A program made the translations under genes and the position numbers. Below the pieces are notes generated by a model. That model ran no database searches, was not told where the DNA came from, and saw nothing but the letters and a program-made list of their open reading frames with translations. Below are positions 6,914 through 14,482 of a stretch of DNA of 21,714 bases, piece after piece. The DNA is from Chloroflexota bacterium (GTDB lineage: Bacteria; Chloroflexota; UBA6077; JADZDV01): NCBI GenBank assembly GCA_020850915.1, contig JADZDV010000101.1:1-21714 (forward strand), read 5' to 3'. Position 1 is the stretch's first letter, and each line of letters opens with the position of its first letter.

Positions 6914-7207
6914 GTGAAGGTGGCGATCGTCAGGGGTGAAGCGGACGTGCTGACGGCTGATGGTACTGTCATCGGCTCGGGCATGGCCTACCTGCACCTG
7001 CCCCGAGGCCGCGAGCGAGCGCAGACGGGCACCGGCACGGTGAGCCTGCGTGACTGGTCCCCGCTGGCCGGCTCTCCGGAGGTCCTCCGCGTCGCAAGCT
7101 GCCCGGCGCCGCTTCGGATCGCCGTCGAACGGGATGAGCTCTCGGACTGCTCGCGGAACCGCATCCTTCGCCTGGCCGTGGAATGGCCGGGAATTCCCGA
7201 AGCGTGA
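6914..7207 (+). CDS. Small conserved-looking protein of unknown function (97 aa)
   Basis: An open frame beginning VKVAIVRGEADVLTADGTVI and ending in LRLAVEWPGIPEA. Third codon positions are strongly G/C, as in the certain genes, and the sequence alternates short beta-like strands and glycine turns (GSGMAYLHLPRG, TGTGTVSLRDW, PAPLRIAVERDELSDCSRNRILR), consistent with a small, mostly beta cytoplasmic protein. There is no signal peptide, membrane segment or known catalytic motif. GTG at 6914 is the best start, with GGGGA close upstream; a second GTG follows at 6920. A TATCAT at 6868-6873 may be its -10. It is divergent from proC and lies 38 nt before the MFS gene, probably in the same transcript. 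I do not recognise the family. Confidence 0.65.
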   Translation: MKVAIVRGEADVLTADGTVIGSGMAYLHLPRGRERAQTGTGTVSLRDWSPLAGSPEVLRVASCPAPLRIAVERDELSDCSRNRILRLAVEWPGIPEA

Positions 7208-7245
7208 CCGGCGTTGTCGCCAGATAGTCCCCCTGGGAGAGATCG

Positions 7246-8547
7246 TTGATCCGCACCGGAACGGGCGTTCTCATGGCCGCGCCCGCTCGCCTGGCCGCCC
7301 GCCTGGGCATCCACTACGGCTGGGTTGTCGTCGCCGTGACGTTCCTGGCCATCACGATCTCGGCCGGCATCCGCACCGCGCCGAGCGTGATGATGCTGCC
7401 GATGGAGTCGGAGTTCCACTGGGACCGGATCGACATCTCACTCGGCCTCAGTCTGAACGTCCTGCTCTTCGGGCTGGCGGGCCCATTCTCGGGGCGGCTG
7501 GTGGAGCGCTTCGGCCTCCGAAAGGTGATGGTTGCCAGCTTCAGTCTGATGGCGCTTGGCTGCCTCGGCGCGATGACGATGGTCGTCCTCTTCCAGTTCT
7601 ACCTGTTCTGGGGTGTCGTGGTGGGTCTGGGCACGGGCGGAGTCGCGGTCGTGATGGCCGCCGTGGTGGCGAACCGCTGGTTTGCGTCGCGGCGCGGGCT
7701 CATCACTGGTTTGCTGGCCGCCGGCTCCTCTGCCGGGCAGCTCGTGCTCATCCCCATCCTGATGCAGATCACGGTCGAGTACGGCTGGCGCAGCGCCACG
7801 TTGCTCCTGGCTGCCATCATCGCGGCGCTCATCCTGCCGCTGCTCCTCATCCTGATGCGCAACGATCCCAAGGACGTGGGTCTGTCGCCGTACGGCGCGG
7901 GCGCCATGACGCCGGCCAGCATCGCCGCCGACAACCGGGTGACGCCGTTCACGACTGCGCTGCGCACGACCGACTTCTGGCTGCTGGCCAGCACGTTCTT
8001 CGCCTGCGGGTTCACCGCCAACGGCACGGTTGGCACGCACCTGATCCCCCACGCGGTCGAATCCGGCTTCACCGAGATGGTCGCGGCCGGCGCGGTTGCG
8101 CTGATGGGCGTCATGAACGTCGTCGGCACGCTGGCGGCCGGCTACTTCTGCGATCGGGTCGACCGCCGCAAGCTCCTGGCGGCGATCTACGCTCTGCGCG
8201 CGCTGGCGCTCGTGAGCCTGCCGTACATTGGCGGTGGCAACACGCTGGGGCTCTCGGTCTTTGCGATCATCTTCGGCCTGGATTTCGTGGCGACGGTGCC
8301 GCCCACCTCAACCCTCGCCGCCGATCTCTGGGGTCGGCGCTCGGTCGGGGTGATCTTCGGCTGGATCGCCTTCTCCCACCAGGTCGGCGCCGCCCTGGCC
8401 GCCACGCTGAACGGCTGGATGCGGGTTGCCGAGGGCGACTACCATCACGCCTTCCTCCTGGCGGCCATGGTCAGCCTGATGTCCGCTGCCCTCTGCCTCA
8501 AACTGCCGACGATCCGGAAAGTCAAGCTCCTGCCGCGCGGCGCGTAG
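7246..8547 (+). CDS. Major facilitator superfamily transporter
   Basis: A 433-residue inner-membrane carrier with about 12 hydrophobic helices in two halves. After helix 2 the loop GRLVERFGLRKVM is the classic MFS motif A region, and the second half carries an equivalent AGYFCDRVDRRKLL. The end of helix 6, LLLILMRNDPKDVGLSPYG, is typical of the MFS group that includes oxalate/formate antiporters and monocarboxylate-type carriers. The TTG at 7246 has GGGAGA 5 nt upstream; an ATG at 7273 is an alternative with a poorer ribosome-binding site. The small unknown gene precedes it by 38 nt. An organic anion as substrate is a guess from family resemblance only; direction and ligand cannot be read from the sequence. 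Confidence 0.9.
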   Translation: MIRTGTGVLMAAPARLAARLGIHYGWVVVAVTFLAITISAGIRTAPSVMMLPMESEFHWDRIDISLGLSLNVLLFGLAGPFSGRLVERFGLRKVMVASFSLMALGCLGAMTMVVLFQFYLFWGVVVGLGTGGVAVVMAAVVANRWFASRRGLITGLLAAGSSAGQLVLIPILMQITVEYGWRSATLLLAAIIAALILPLLLILMRNDPKDVGLSPYGAGAMTPASIAADNRVTPFTTALRTTDFWLLASTFFACGFTANGTVGTHLIPHAVESGFTEMVAAGAVALMGVMNVVGTLAAGYFCDRVDRRKLLAAIYALRALALVSLPYIGGGNTLGLSVFAIIFGLDFVATVPPTSTLAADLWGRRSVGVIFGWIAFSHQVGAALAATLNGWMRVAEGDYHHAFLLAAMVSLMSAALCLKLPTIRKVKLLPRGA

Positions 8548-8611
8548 GCTCGCTGACCACGCATTCTCCTGGCCTGCGCGCGGCCACGACTGCGCCGCTG
8601 GCACGCGCTGC

Positions 8612-8620
8612 TGGTACAAT
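8612..8620 (+). promoter_or_regulatory. Extended -10 element, leaderless promoter of the GT-C operon
   Basis: TGGTACAAT (TGn plus TACAAT) ends 8 nt before the ATG at 8629. Transcription would start at or within a base or two of the ATG, and the gene has no Shine-Dalgarno. No -35 hexamer is seen, as is common for extended -10 promoters. Confidence 0.55.
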
Positions 8621-8628
8621 CCGCCCTC

Positions 8629-10059
8629 ATGCCACAGGGATCCGCGAGGGAGGCGGGGCGACGCTGGTGGGTGGCGCCGCTCGCGCTGCTGGCCATGGCG
8701 CTCGTCGTCTGGCTCGGCATCGCGGCGCTCTCGCCAGGCTACGTGGCCGACATCGAGTCACGCAAGGCGCGCGCAAAGTGGGTCACCGAGGAGGGCATCG
8801 AAGATGCCTACCGGATGCGGATCGACTATCCGCCCGGCAACCTGTACCTGTTCGACCTCGTGGGCCACTTCTACCAGGCTACGGTGGACCCCCGCTTTGA
8901 CCGGCGGCGAGCGGCGGCGAGCCAGTACCTCACCTTCCTGATCAAGCTGCCGCCGATCCTGTTCCACCTCGCTACGGTCGCTACCGTGTACGCCGTCGCC
9001 CGCCGATTCGACAGGCGGCGCGCGCTGCTGGCGTCGAGCCTGCTGCTGTTCGATCCGGCAGCGCTCTGGGACGTCGCTCACCAGGGGCAGTACGACCCCG
9101 TCCACACGTTTTTCGCCCTGCTGGCGGTGCTGGCACTCATGCCGCTCGCGCGGACGGCGGTCGGGCGGTCTGCCACCACGCCCCCAGGTATGGCCGCTGC
9201 TCGACCGAGCCTGCTCCCAGCGTTCCGACCCGTGCTCGCCGGATTTGCCATCGCCCTGGGGGCGGCGACCAAACCGCAGTCCTGGATCCTCCTGCCGCTT
9301 GTCGCGGCCTACGCCTGGCGCCTCGGCGCCTGGTCGGCCCTGGCGCGCGCGGTGGCTGGCGGCGCGGCGGGATTGTTCCTCGTGCTGCTGCCCTTCATCC
9401 TGAACAACCGCCTGTCCCATCTCAGTCGCCTGTTCGAGTACATGAGCACGAACTCCACGGCGAACCACGTCATCTCGGCCAACGCTCACAACCTCTGGTG
9501 GCTGCCGACGCTGATGGCCGGACGGTGGGTCGACGACGCCGAGCTGCTGGGCGGCGTGCCGTACCGCTGGATCGGCGCCGCGCTCGTGCTGATGGTGCTC
9601 GGCTGGTGTCTCTGGACCGGGCTCGGTCCCGGTCGATCCACTGATAGCTCGCTGGTTGCTGGTGGCCGAGGGAGGCTGCCGCTGGCCGACGCCGCGCTGC
9701 TCGCGGCGACGCTCGGCGCCGGCTGGTTCTTCGTGACGCCGCGGGCACACGAGTACCACGCGTTCTTCATCCTGCCGTTCCTCGCTCTCCTCTGGGCGCG
9801 CTGGCCTCGCTTCCTGCCACTGTACCTGCTCGGTTCGCTCAGCCTGCTGGCGAACCTGGCGCTCCACGATCCCGTGGTCGTCGGCGCACTGGCGGCGCCG
9901 CCCGACGTGGGCGTGCCCCTGCCAGGCTGGTACGTGCTCCTGACGCTGGTGAACGTCGGAGCGTTCGCCGTGCTGTTTGCCGCGCTGGCCTGGGCTGTCC
10001 ACGGTGGGGAGGACCGGGCAGTGGCGCCCGCCTGGCGGGAGGTGGCTGCCGCCGGATGA
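8629..10059 (+). CDS. GT-C type membrane glycosyltransferase 1 (ALG6/PIG-M-like pattern)
   Basis: A 476-residue polytopic membrane protein with about 10-12 hydrophobic helices. GT-C enzymes transfer sugars from polyprenyl-phosphate donors on the outer face of the membrane. After the first helix the extracytoplasmic loop holds Asp41 (YVADIESRKAR), the position of the catalytic acidic residue in this class, then IDYPPGNLY (65-73), which resembles the DYPP motif of ALG6/ALG8-type transferases. HQGQYDP (151-157) in the third loop resembles the conserved QYD/QYN motif of eukaryotic GT-C enzymes. KPQSW follows in a later loop. It is first of three overlapping genes and starts at an ATG directly behind an extended -10. 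Donor and acceptor are unknown. Confidence 0.8.
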   Translation: MPQGSAREAGRRWWVAPLALLAMALVVWLGIAALSPGYVADIESRKARAKWVTEEGIEDAYRMRIDYPPGNLYLFDLVGHFYQATVDPRFDRRRAAASQYLTFLIKLPPILFHLATVATVYAVARRFDRRRALLASSLLLFDPAALWDVAHQGQYDPVHTFFALLAVLALMPLARTAVGRSATTPPGMAAARPSLLPAFRPVLAGFAIALGAATKPQSWILLPLVAAYAWRLGAWSALARAVAGGAAGLFLVLLPFILNNRLSHLSRLFEYMSTNSTANHVISANAHNLWWLPTLMAGRWVDDAELLGGVPYRWIGAALVLMVLGWCLWTGLGPGRSTDSSLVAGGRGRLPLADAALLAATLGAGWFFVTPRAHEYHAFFILPFLALLWARWPRFLPLYLLGSLSLLANLALHDPVVVGALAAPPDVGVPLPGWYVLLTLVNVGAFAVLFAALAWAVHGGEDRAVAPAWREVAAAG

Positions 10060-11708
10060 CCACCAGTGCGATCGCGTCACCCGTCTCGCCAGCAAGGCCC
10101 TGGCAGCGTCTAGTCTCGCTGCCCGTGTCAGCCCCGAGAGTTGCCGATTGGGGGCTTCTGCTAGCGGTTGTCTGCGCCGGTGCCCTGTTGCGCGTTCCGA
10201 ACCTTCAGACCCTGCCGAAGCTCACGGACGAGATGCGCGACGCGATCTTCAGCCTGCCGATCGCCCGCGGCCAGACTTTTCCGCTTGCTAATTTCAGCTC
10301 GTACGACGGCGCGCTGTTCAACTACCTCCAGGCCGCGCTGTTCCACGCAGTTGGGCCGAGCCTGCTGGCGCCGCGCGCTATGATGCTCTGGCTCGGCGTG
10401 TTGACCCTGCCAGCGGCGTACCTGTGCGCGCGCCGCGCCCACGGCCCGGTCGCGGCGCTGCTGGCGACGGCGCTGCTGGCGGTCAATCCGGTCCACATCC
10501 TGGTCAACAGCCACGTGGCGTGGGGCAACTGCCTGACGCCGCTGTTCACAACGTTGGCGTTCTGGCTCGTCTACCAGGCGATCGGTCCGTCCTACCGATC
10601 CGGCAGCCGCTCGCCGGCGGACGGCGACTGGCTGCTCGTCCCGGCCGGCCTCTGCTTCGGACTCGCCCTCCAGACACATCCAACGGTCGTCGGCCTGCTG
10701 CCGGGCGTCGCGATCGCGGTCCTGTTCGCCAGACCGGGGCTGCTCGCTCGACCCTGGTTGTGGCTGGGCCTGCTCGGCTTCGCGCTCGGCTACGCCAACA
10801 TGATCGCCTTCAACGTCCTGCACAACTTTGAGTCCGTTCGGTTTGCGCAGCAGACGCAGAGCGACTACACTGGCGCCGGGGCCAGCCTGGGCGAGCGTTA
10901 CGAGAGCAATCTCGCCACCATGCTTGTCGGGCTGTACCGGATGCTCGGCGGCGCAGTCGAGGACCGTGCCGGCCGGAGCGCGTTCCTGCTGGATCCTATG
11001 CTCATCCTGGCCGCGCTGCTGACTGCCGCCGGGCTGGCGTGGGCCGCTCGCAGGGGCGATCGCCTCCCGTTGCTGGTGAGCCTCTCGCATCTGCTGCTCT
11101 TGCCGCTCTTCAACGATCGTTTCGAGCCGGTACTGGACGGTCGTTACGTCATGCCGCTGCTTCCGCTCCTGTTCGCTGCCGCGGCTCGCTTGCTGGTGGA
11201 CCTCTGGCGAACCAGGGATCCGTGGGGAGGACGTCTCGGTCCCGCTCTGTCCGTAGCCGCCGCGACGAGCTTGCTCGTCGCGCCGCTCGTCGGTCTGTCT
11301 CGTTACAGCGAACAGAACCAGGCCGCCGGACTTCGGAGTGCCCGCCTGTGGGCTGCCCTGGGGCTGGCGGAGAGGAATGTGCCCCAGGGGACCGAGGTGA
11401 TCCTGGACAGGGATCTGAAGCGCTCCGTCCTGGGGGCCGGTAGCACGGAGCAGTTGGCGTTCGAGTACGCCTTCACCATGCACGGAGTGCCGTACCGAAG
11501 CGTGCGGGTGACGCCCGGCGGCCTGGCGGCCGCCGTCAATCGCGAGGGCGTGCCGGAGACCCGCCTGGTTGTCATGGAGCGGAACAAGCGAAAGAAGATG
11601 GGTACACATCTCCAGTTGCGCCGGCTCGACGCCTCGCTCAGCGAGCGGGGAGTGCAGCCCTCGGCGTACGCTGTCTATCTCGTCACCTGGCGGGCGGACC
11701 GTCCTTGA
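10056..11708 (+). CDS. GT-C type membrane glycosyltransferase 2 (PMT_2/GT39-GT83-like)
   Basis: A 550-residue membrane protein with a hydrophobic first helix (about 31-49), then the loop LPKLTDEMRDAIF carrying Asp58-Glu59, the DE motif of ArnT- and PMT-type GT-C transferases. SSYDGALFNYLQAALF (81-96) corresponds to the YDGPLYYYL-type segment of the same family. About ten more helices follow, then a soluble C-terminal part from about 430 (REGVPETRLVVMERNKR). The ATG overlaps the previous stop as ATGA, which points to translational coupling; GGGAGG lies 13 nt upstream. Likely function: transfer of a sugar from a polyprenyl-phosphate donor to a lipid, glycan or protein outside the membrane. The target is not deducible. 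Confidence 0.8.
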   Translation: MTTSAIASPVSPARPWQRLVSLPVSAPRVADWGLLLAVVCAGALLRVPNLQTLPKLTDEMRDAIFSLPIARGQTFPLANFSSYDGALFNYLQAALFHAVGPSLLAPRAMMLWLGVLTLPAAYLCARRAHGPVAALLATALLAVNPVHILVNSHVAWGNCLTPLFTTLAFWLVYQAIGPSYRSGSRSPADGDWLLVPAGLCFGLALQTHPTVVGLLPGVAIAVLFARPGLLARPWLWLGLLGFALGYANMIAFNVLHNFESVRFAQQTQSDYTGAGASLGERYESNLATMLVGLYRMLGGAVEDRAGRSAFLLDPMLILAALLTAAGLAWAARRGDRLPLLVSLSHLLLLPLFNDRFEPVLDGRYVMPLLPLLFAAAARLLVDLWRTRDPWGGRLGPALSVAAATSLLVAPLVGLSRYSEQNQAAGLRSARLWAALGLAERNVPQGTEVILDRDLKRSVLGAGSTEQLAFEYAFTMHGVPYRSVRVTPGGLAAAVNREGVPETRLVVMERNKRKKMGTHLQLRRLDASLSERGVQPSAYAVYLVTWRADRP

Positions 11709-13792
11709 GCGCCACGGGTCGATCGCGGGCACGGGTCTTTCGGCTCGGGGAGCGCGCCGCCCGCATCCGAGCGACGGAGGCGCGCCTGGGCCCACGGGTC
11801 ATTCTGCTCGTGCTTGCGATCGGGCTGCTCGCCGTGTTCTTACGGATGTGGTCGCTGGATCTGGGGGCGTTCACCTACGACGATGCCGATGTCGTACTGA
11901 GGGCGCGCGACCTCCTGGCCGGTAACCTGTCCGCGCGCGGCGCGATGACGTCATGGGGCTTTCCTGATCCGCCGCTGCTGGTCTACCTCCAGGTCTTGAC
12001 GGCCATGCTGCCCGACGCGGCGTTCGCGTCGCTCGCCCTGATGGCGATCGTCAACACGCTGGCCGTGCTTCAGACCGCGCTGCTCGGTATCCGGTTCTTC
12101 AACGCCCGGGTCGGTCTGTTAGCAGGATTGCTGTTCGCGGTCAACCCCTGGGCCGTCTACTTCGGCCGCCGCGCCTGGGTGGAGGCGCAGCCGCTCCTGA
12201 CCGTCCTGTGCCTCTGGGCGGCCCTCGAAGTCCTCCGCGGCACCCGCAAGTGGGCGGTCGGCTTCTTTCTGGTGCTCGCCCTGCACGTCCAGGCGCGCCT
12301 GACCGTGCTGGCCGACGCGCCCGCTGTCCTGGCGACGCTGCTGATCGGCGGCCGACGCTGGCCGATTCGCTGGAGCCTGGTCGGTGTCCTGCTGGGCGTG
12401 CTGGTGACCGCGCCGTACGGCTGGTGGACCTACACCCACTGGGGTGAGGTCTACGCGGCCTGGACAGCCGGCAATCGCGGCGTGGCGGGCGCCCCCCGCG
12501 GCAACACCTTCGAGTTTGTCGTCTGGTCGCTGGCCGGCTACAACCTGCTTCCCACGCCCACCGGCCTCGCGCTCTGGCTGGACGCGCTCAACATCGCCCT
12601 TCTTGTCGCCACGGCGGTTGGCTGCGGGGCGCTGGTTGGAGGGGTCGCCGTCTGTCTCGCCCGCGTCGTTTGCCACCAGCGGGGGTGGCGCGATGCCGCG
12701 CTGCTGGTTGTCTGGCTGGTCTTGCCACTCGGTCTCATCGCCTGGCAGAGCTCCACCGTCTACTTGCACTACCTGCCTCTGCTCTTTCCAATCCCGTCCC
12801 TAGTCTCAGCCATCGGCTTCGACCACTTCCTTCGGCGCGGTCGAGCGTTCGGGACGGCTGGCGCGGCGGCACTCGCCCTCCTGGTCGTGCCGCAGCTCGC
12901 GACCTGGGGCGCGCTGCTCCAGACGCTGCAGATCTACAACACCGACGAGCGGGTGGAGGCCTCCGTCTCCGACCGCCGCATGCTGGCCGAGCTGATCCGA
13001 GAGTCAGCCCAGCGCATCGGGACCGGGGAGCAGTACGGCGTGGAGACGCCCGTTCGCTTCTGGCTAGCCACGCAGGCCGCGGTCGAGTCGGCGGCACAGG
13101 ACATCGGAGCGAGGGACGTGCTGGTCCTGAGCACCGGCACAGACCCGCTCTCAGAAGAGCAGCCCGCTATCCTCCAGTCGTTCCTCGGGATGGAGCTGGG
13201 TCTTCGCTATCAGCAGATGGACTCGCTGCTCCTGGAACCCGGTCGGCCGACCGTCGTGCTGCAAGCCCCGTTTGTGGAGCCGCCGGTCCAGCTGGAGCGC
13301 GTTGGCGCCCGTCGGGCTGTTATCCCGTTGCCCACGACCGCGCGAACGACCCGCGACGGCAGCCGCGTCTACACGCTGCCTGGTCGAAGCGAGACGGAGT
13401 GGGCCGCGGCGATCGGTCTGAAGGGCGGGCCCTGGCTCGTGCCGCCCTACCGCCTGGCAGGCCTGGCCTACGCGCCGCGAGCGAAAGCCGGTGATCAGAT
13501 GGAAGTGACCGCGCTCTGGGTCGTGACCGAGCAGGCCTACGCGCCGCGGCCGGCCCTCGCCCTGGTGGGACCGGACAACCGCGTCTGGTCCCAGCGAGAG
13601 CCCGCGAAGCTGGCGAGCCCGTCTGTGGGGCGAGGGCTCCTGCTGGTCGAGCGGCACGTCATTCCGCTGAGCCGGAACGCGGCGGATGGAGACTACCGGC
13701 TGGTCGCCGGCCCTGGCGTGGGCCGCGGTGAGCAGCGGGCAGTAGACGGGGTGGGCGTGGACGTCGGCCGGGTCGCGGTTGGCGGGCGCTGA
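11705..13792 (+). CDS. GT-C type membrane glycosyltransferase 3 with C-terminal soluble domain
   Basis: A 695-residue protein starting at a TTG that overlaps the previous stop as TTGA. The first helix (about 31-50) is followed by LGAFTYDDADVVLRARDLL with Asp59-Asp60, the acidic pair expected in loop 1 of PMT_2-like GT-C enzymes, and then GFPDPPLLVYLQVL. Helices continue to about residue 400. The last 290 residues are soluble; their end (about 570-695) has spaced W...P-type beta strands (ALWVVTEQAYAPRPALALVG, NRVWSQREPAKL, RHVIPLSRNAADGDYRLVAG), a beta-sandwich pattern seen at the C-terminus of some large bacterial membrane glycosyltransferases. It may bind the acceptor glycan. It is last in the three-gene operon; the DNA after it is unrelated. 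Confidence 0.78.
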   Translation: MSATGRSRARVFRLGERAARIRATEARLGPRVILLVLAIGLLAVFLRMWSLDLGAFTYDDADVVLRARDLLAGNLSARGAMTSWGFPDPPLLVYLQVLTAMLPDAAFASLALMAIVNTLAVLQTALLGIRFFNARVGLLAGLLFAVNPWAVYFGRRAWVEAQPLLTVLCLWAALEVLRGTRKWAVGFFLVLALHVQARLTVLADAPAVLATLLIGGRRWPIRWSLVGVLLGVLVTAPYGWWTYTHWGEVYAAWTAGNRGVAGAPRGNTFEFVVWSLAGYNLLPTPTGLALWLDALNIALLVATAVGCGALVGGVAVCLARVVCHQRGWRDAALLVVWLVLPLGLIAWQSSTVYLHYLPLLFPIPSLVSAIGFDHFLRRGRAFGTAGAAALALLVVPQLATWGALLQTLQIYNTDERVEASVSDRRMLAELIRESAQRIGTGEQYGVETPVRFWLATQAAVESAAQDIGARDVLVLSTGTDPLSEEQPAILQSFLGMELGLRYQQMDSLLLEPGRPTVVLQAPFVEPPVQLERVGARRAVIPLPTTARTTRDGSRVYTLPGRSETEWAAAIGLKGGPWLVPPYRLAGLAYAPRAKAGDQMEVTALWVVTEQAYAPRPALALVGPDNRVWSQREPAKLASPSVGRGLLLVERHVIPLSRNAADGDYRLVAGPGVGRGEQRAVDGVGVDVGRVAVGGR

Positions 13793-13816
13793 CCGCCAGC
13801 GAGCCATGCGCTCGGC

Positions 13817-14020
13817 TCAATTGGAGACGAGGCTCAGCCGCGCCTTCCGAACAGGATTGTCGATGTTCAGGTCCAGCAGGACGACACGTTGCCAGATTCC
13901 GGGGGCCGGCTGCCCGCCCCGCACCAGCGAGACCATCGAGCGACTGGCCAGAGCCGGAAGCAGACGATCAGCCCCGTGGCCGGGCGAGCCGCGGCGGTGG
14001 CGACAGAGCCGATCGTCGCG
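13817..14020 (-). pseudogene. C-terminal remnant of a YjbQ/UPF0047-like gene
   Basis: An open frame with no start codon of its own, ending in TGA at 13817-13819. Its last 60 or so residues resemble the end of YjbQ-family (UPF0047, thiamine-phosphate synthase-like) proteins: a CRHRR segment where the family has an HN near the metal site, GHGADRLLPALASRS where it has an A-H-L helix, and LVRGGQPAPGIWQRVVLLDL matching the family's dG-x-l-x-lGtWQ-x-i-x-l-x-e ending. The 5' two-thirds of such a gene (about 75-80 codons) are absent: the intact DUF488 gene occupies that place in another frame. In-frame substitutions (GIWQ for GTWQ, loss of a His) fit a decayed copy. I cannot rule out a chance frame in GC-rich DNA. 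Confidence 0.5.
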
Positions 14021-14024
14021 CGGC

Positions 14025-14402
14025 CTACTCCCGCTGGCGATGACCCGGTTCGCCCGAGCGGTCTTCCAGGTACTCGCGCAAGGCGACGGCGTCGTTGTGC
14101 TCGCGGTCTCGCGCGCCGTACACAAGGGTGACCGTGCCCCGTCGCGCGGCATCGAGCAGAGGCTGCCAGGTCTCCGACCGACCGTCCAGCTCCGCGAAGT
14201 AACGGCTCCGGAACTCCGGCCAGCGGGCCGCGTCGTGACCGAACCAGCGGCGTAGCTCGGCGCTGGGAGCGACGTCACGCAGCCAGCCGTCCACCCGCAG
14301 CGCTTCCTTCCTGACACCTCGTGGCCAGAGCCGGTCTATCAGAAAGCGCGCCCCGTCGTCTGGTTCCGAGGGATCGTATGCGCGCTTGATTCGTATTGAC
14401 AC
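14025..14402 (-). CDS. DUF488 family protein
   Basis: A 125-residue cytoplasmic protein. The family pattern is clear: IRIKRAYDPSEPDDGARFLI, then DRLWPRGVRKEAL (23-35), DGWLRDVAPSAELRRWFGHD, WPEFRSRYFAEL, and LVYGARDREHNDAVALREYL near the end. The family is widespread and of uncertain function, often described as uncharacterised. The start is GTG at 14402 with GGGAG 8 nt upstream; upstream in-frame codons overlap a hairpin and look non-coding. It lies 80 bp downstream of the histidine kinase on the same strand and may share its transcript. Length is normal for the short form. Confidence 0.9.
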   Translation of the reverse strand: MSIRIKRAYDPSEPDDGARFLIDRLWPRGVRKEALRVDGWLRDVAPSAELRRWFGHDAARWPEFRSRYFAELDGRSETWQPLLDAARRGTVTLVYGARDREHNDAVALREYLEDRSGEPGHRQRE

Positions 14403-14424
14403 GTGTGCTTCTCCCGTGTGCAGC

Positions 14425-14444
14425 CTCGGCGTCAAGTCGCCGAG
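14425..14444 (-). terminator. Hairpin between histidine kinase and DUF488 genes
   Basis: CTCGGCG (14425-14431) and CGCCGAG (14438-14444) form a perfect 7-bp stem with a 6-nt loop. There is no T-tract on either strand. It may attenuate read-through from the kinase gene or be a leader structure of the DUF488 gene. Confidence 0.35.
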
Positions 14445-14482
14445 TGTGGAAGATCCCGGTCGTCGCGAGAGCTGGCAGCAGC

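Noticed and set aside
8758..10095. Open frame of 445 codons on the minus strand, antisense to the first GT-C gene
   Set aside because: Same low-complexity composition and no ribosome-binding site; explained by codon bias of the real gene.
10161..11795. Long open frame of 544 codons on the minus strand, antisense to the GT-C genes
   Set aside because: Rich in Gln, Arg, Glu and His with no domain pattern; typical mirror of a GC-rich membrane-protein gene. The sense frame has clear GT-C motifs and operon overlaps.
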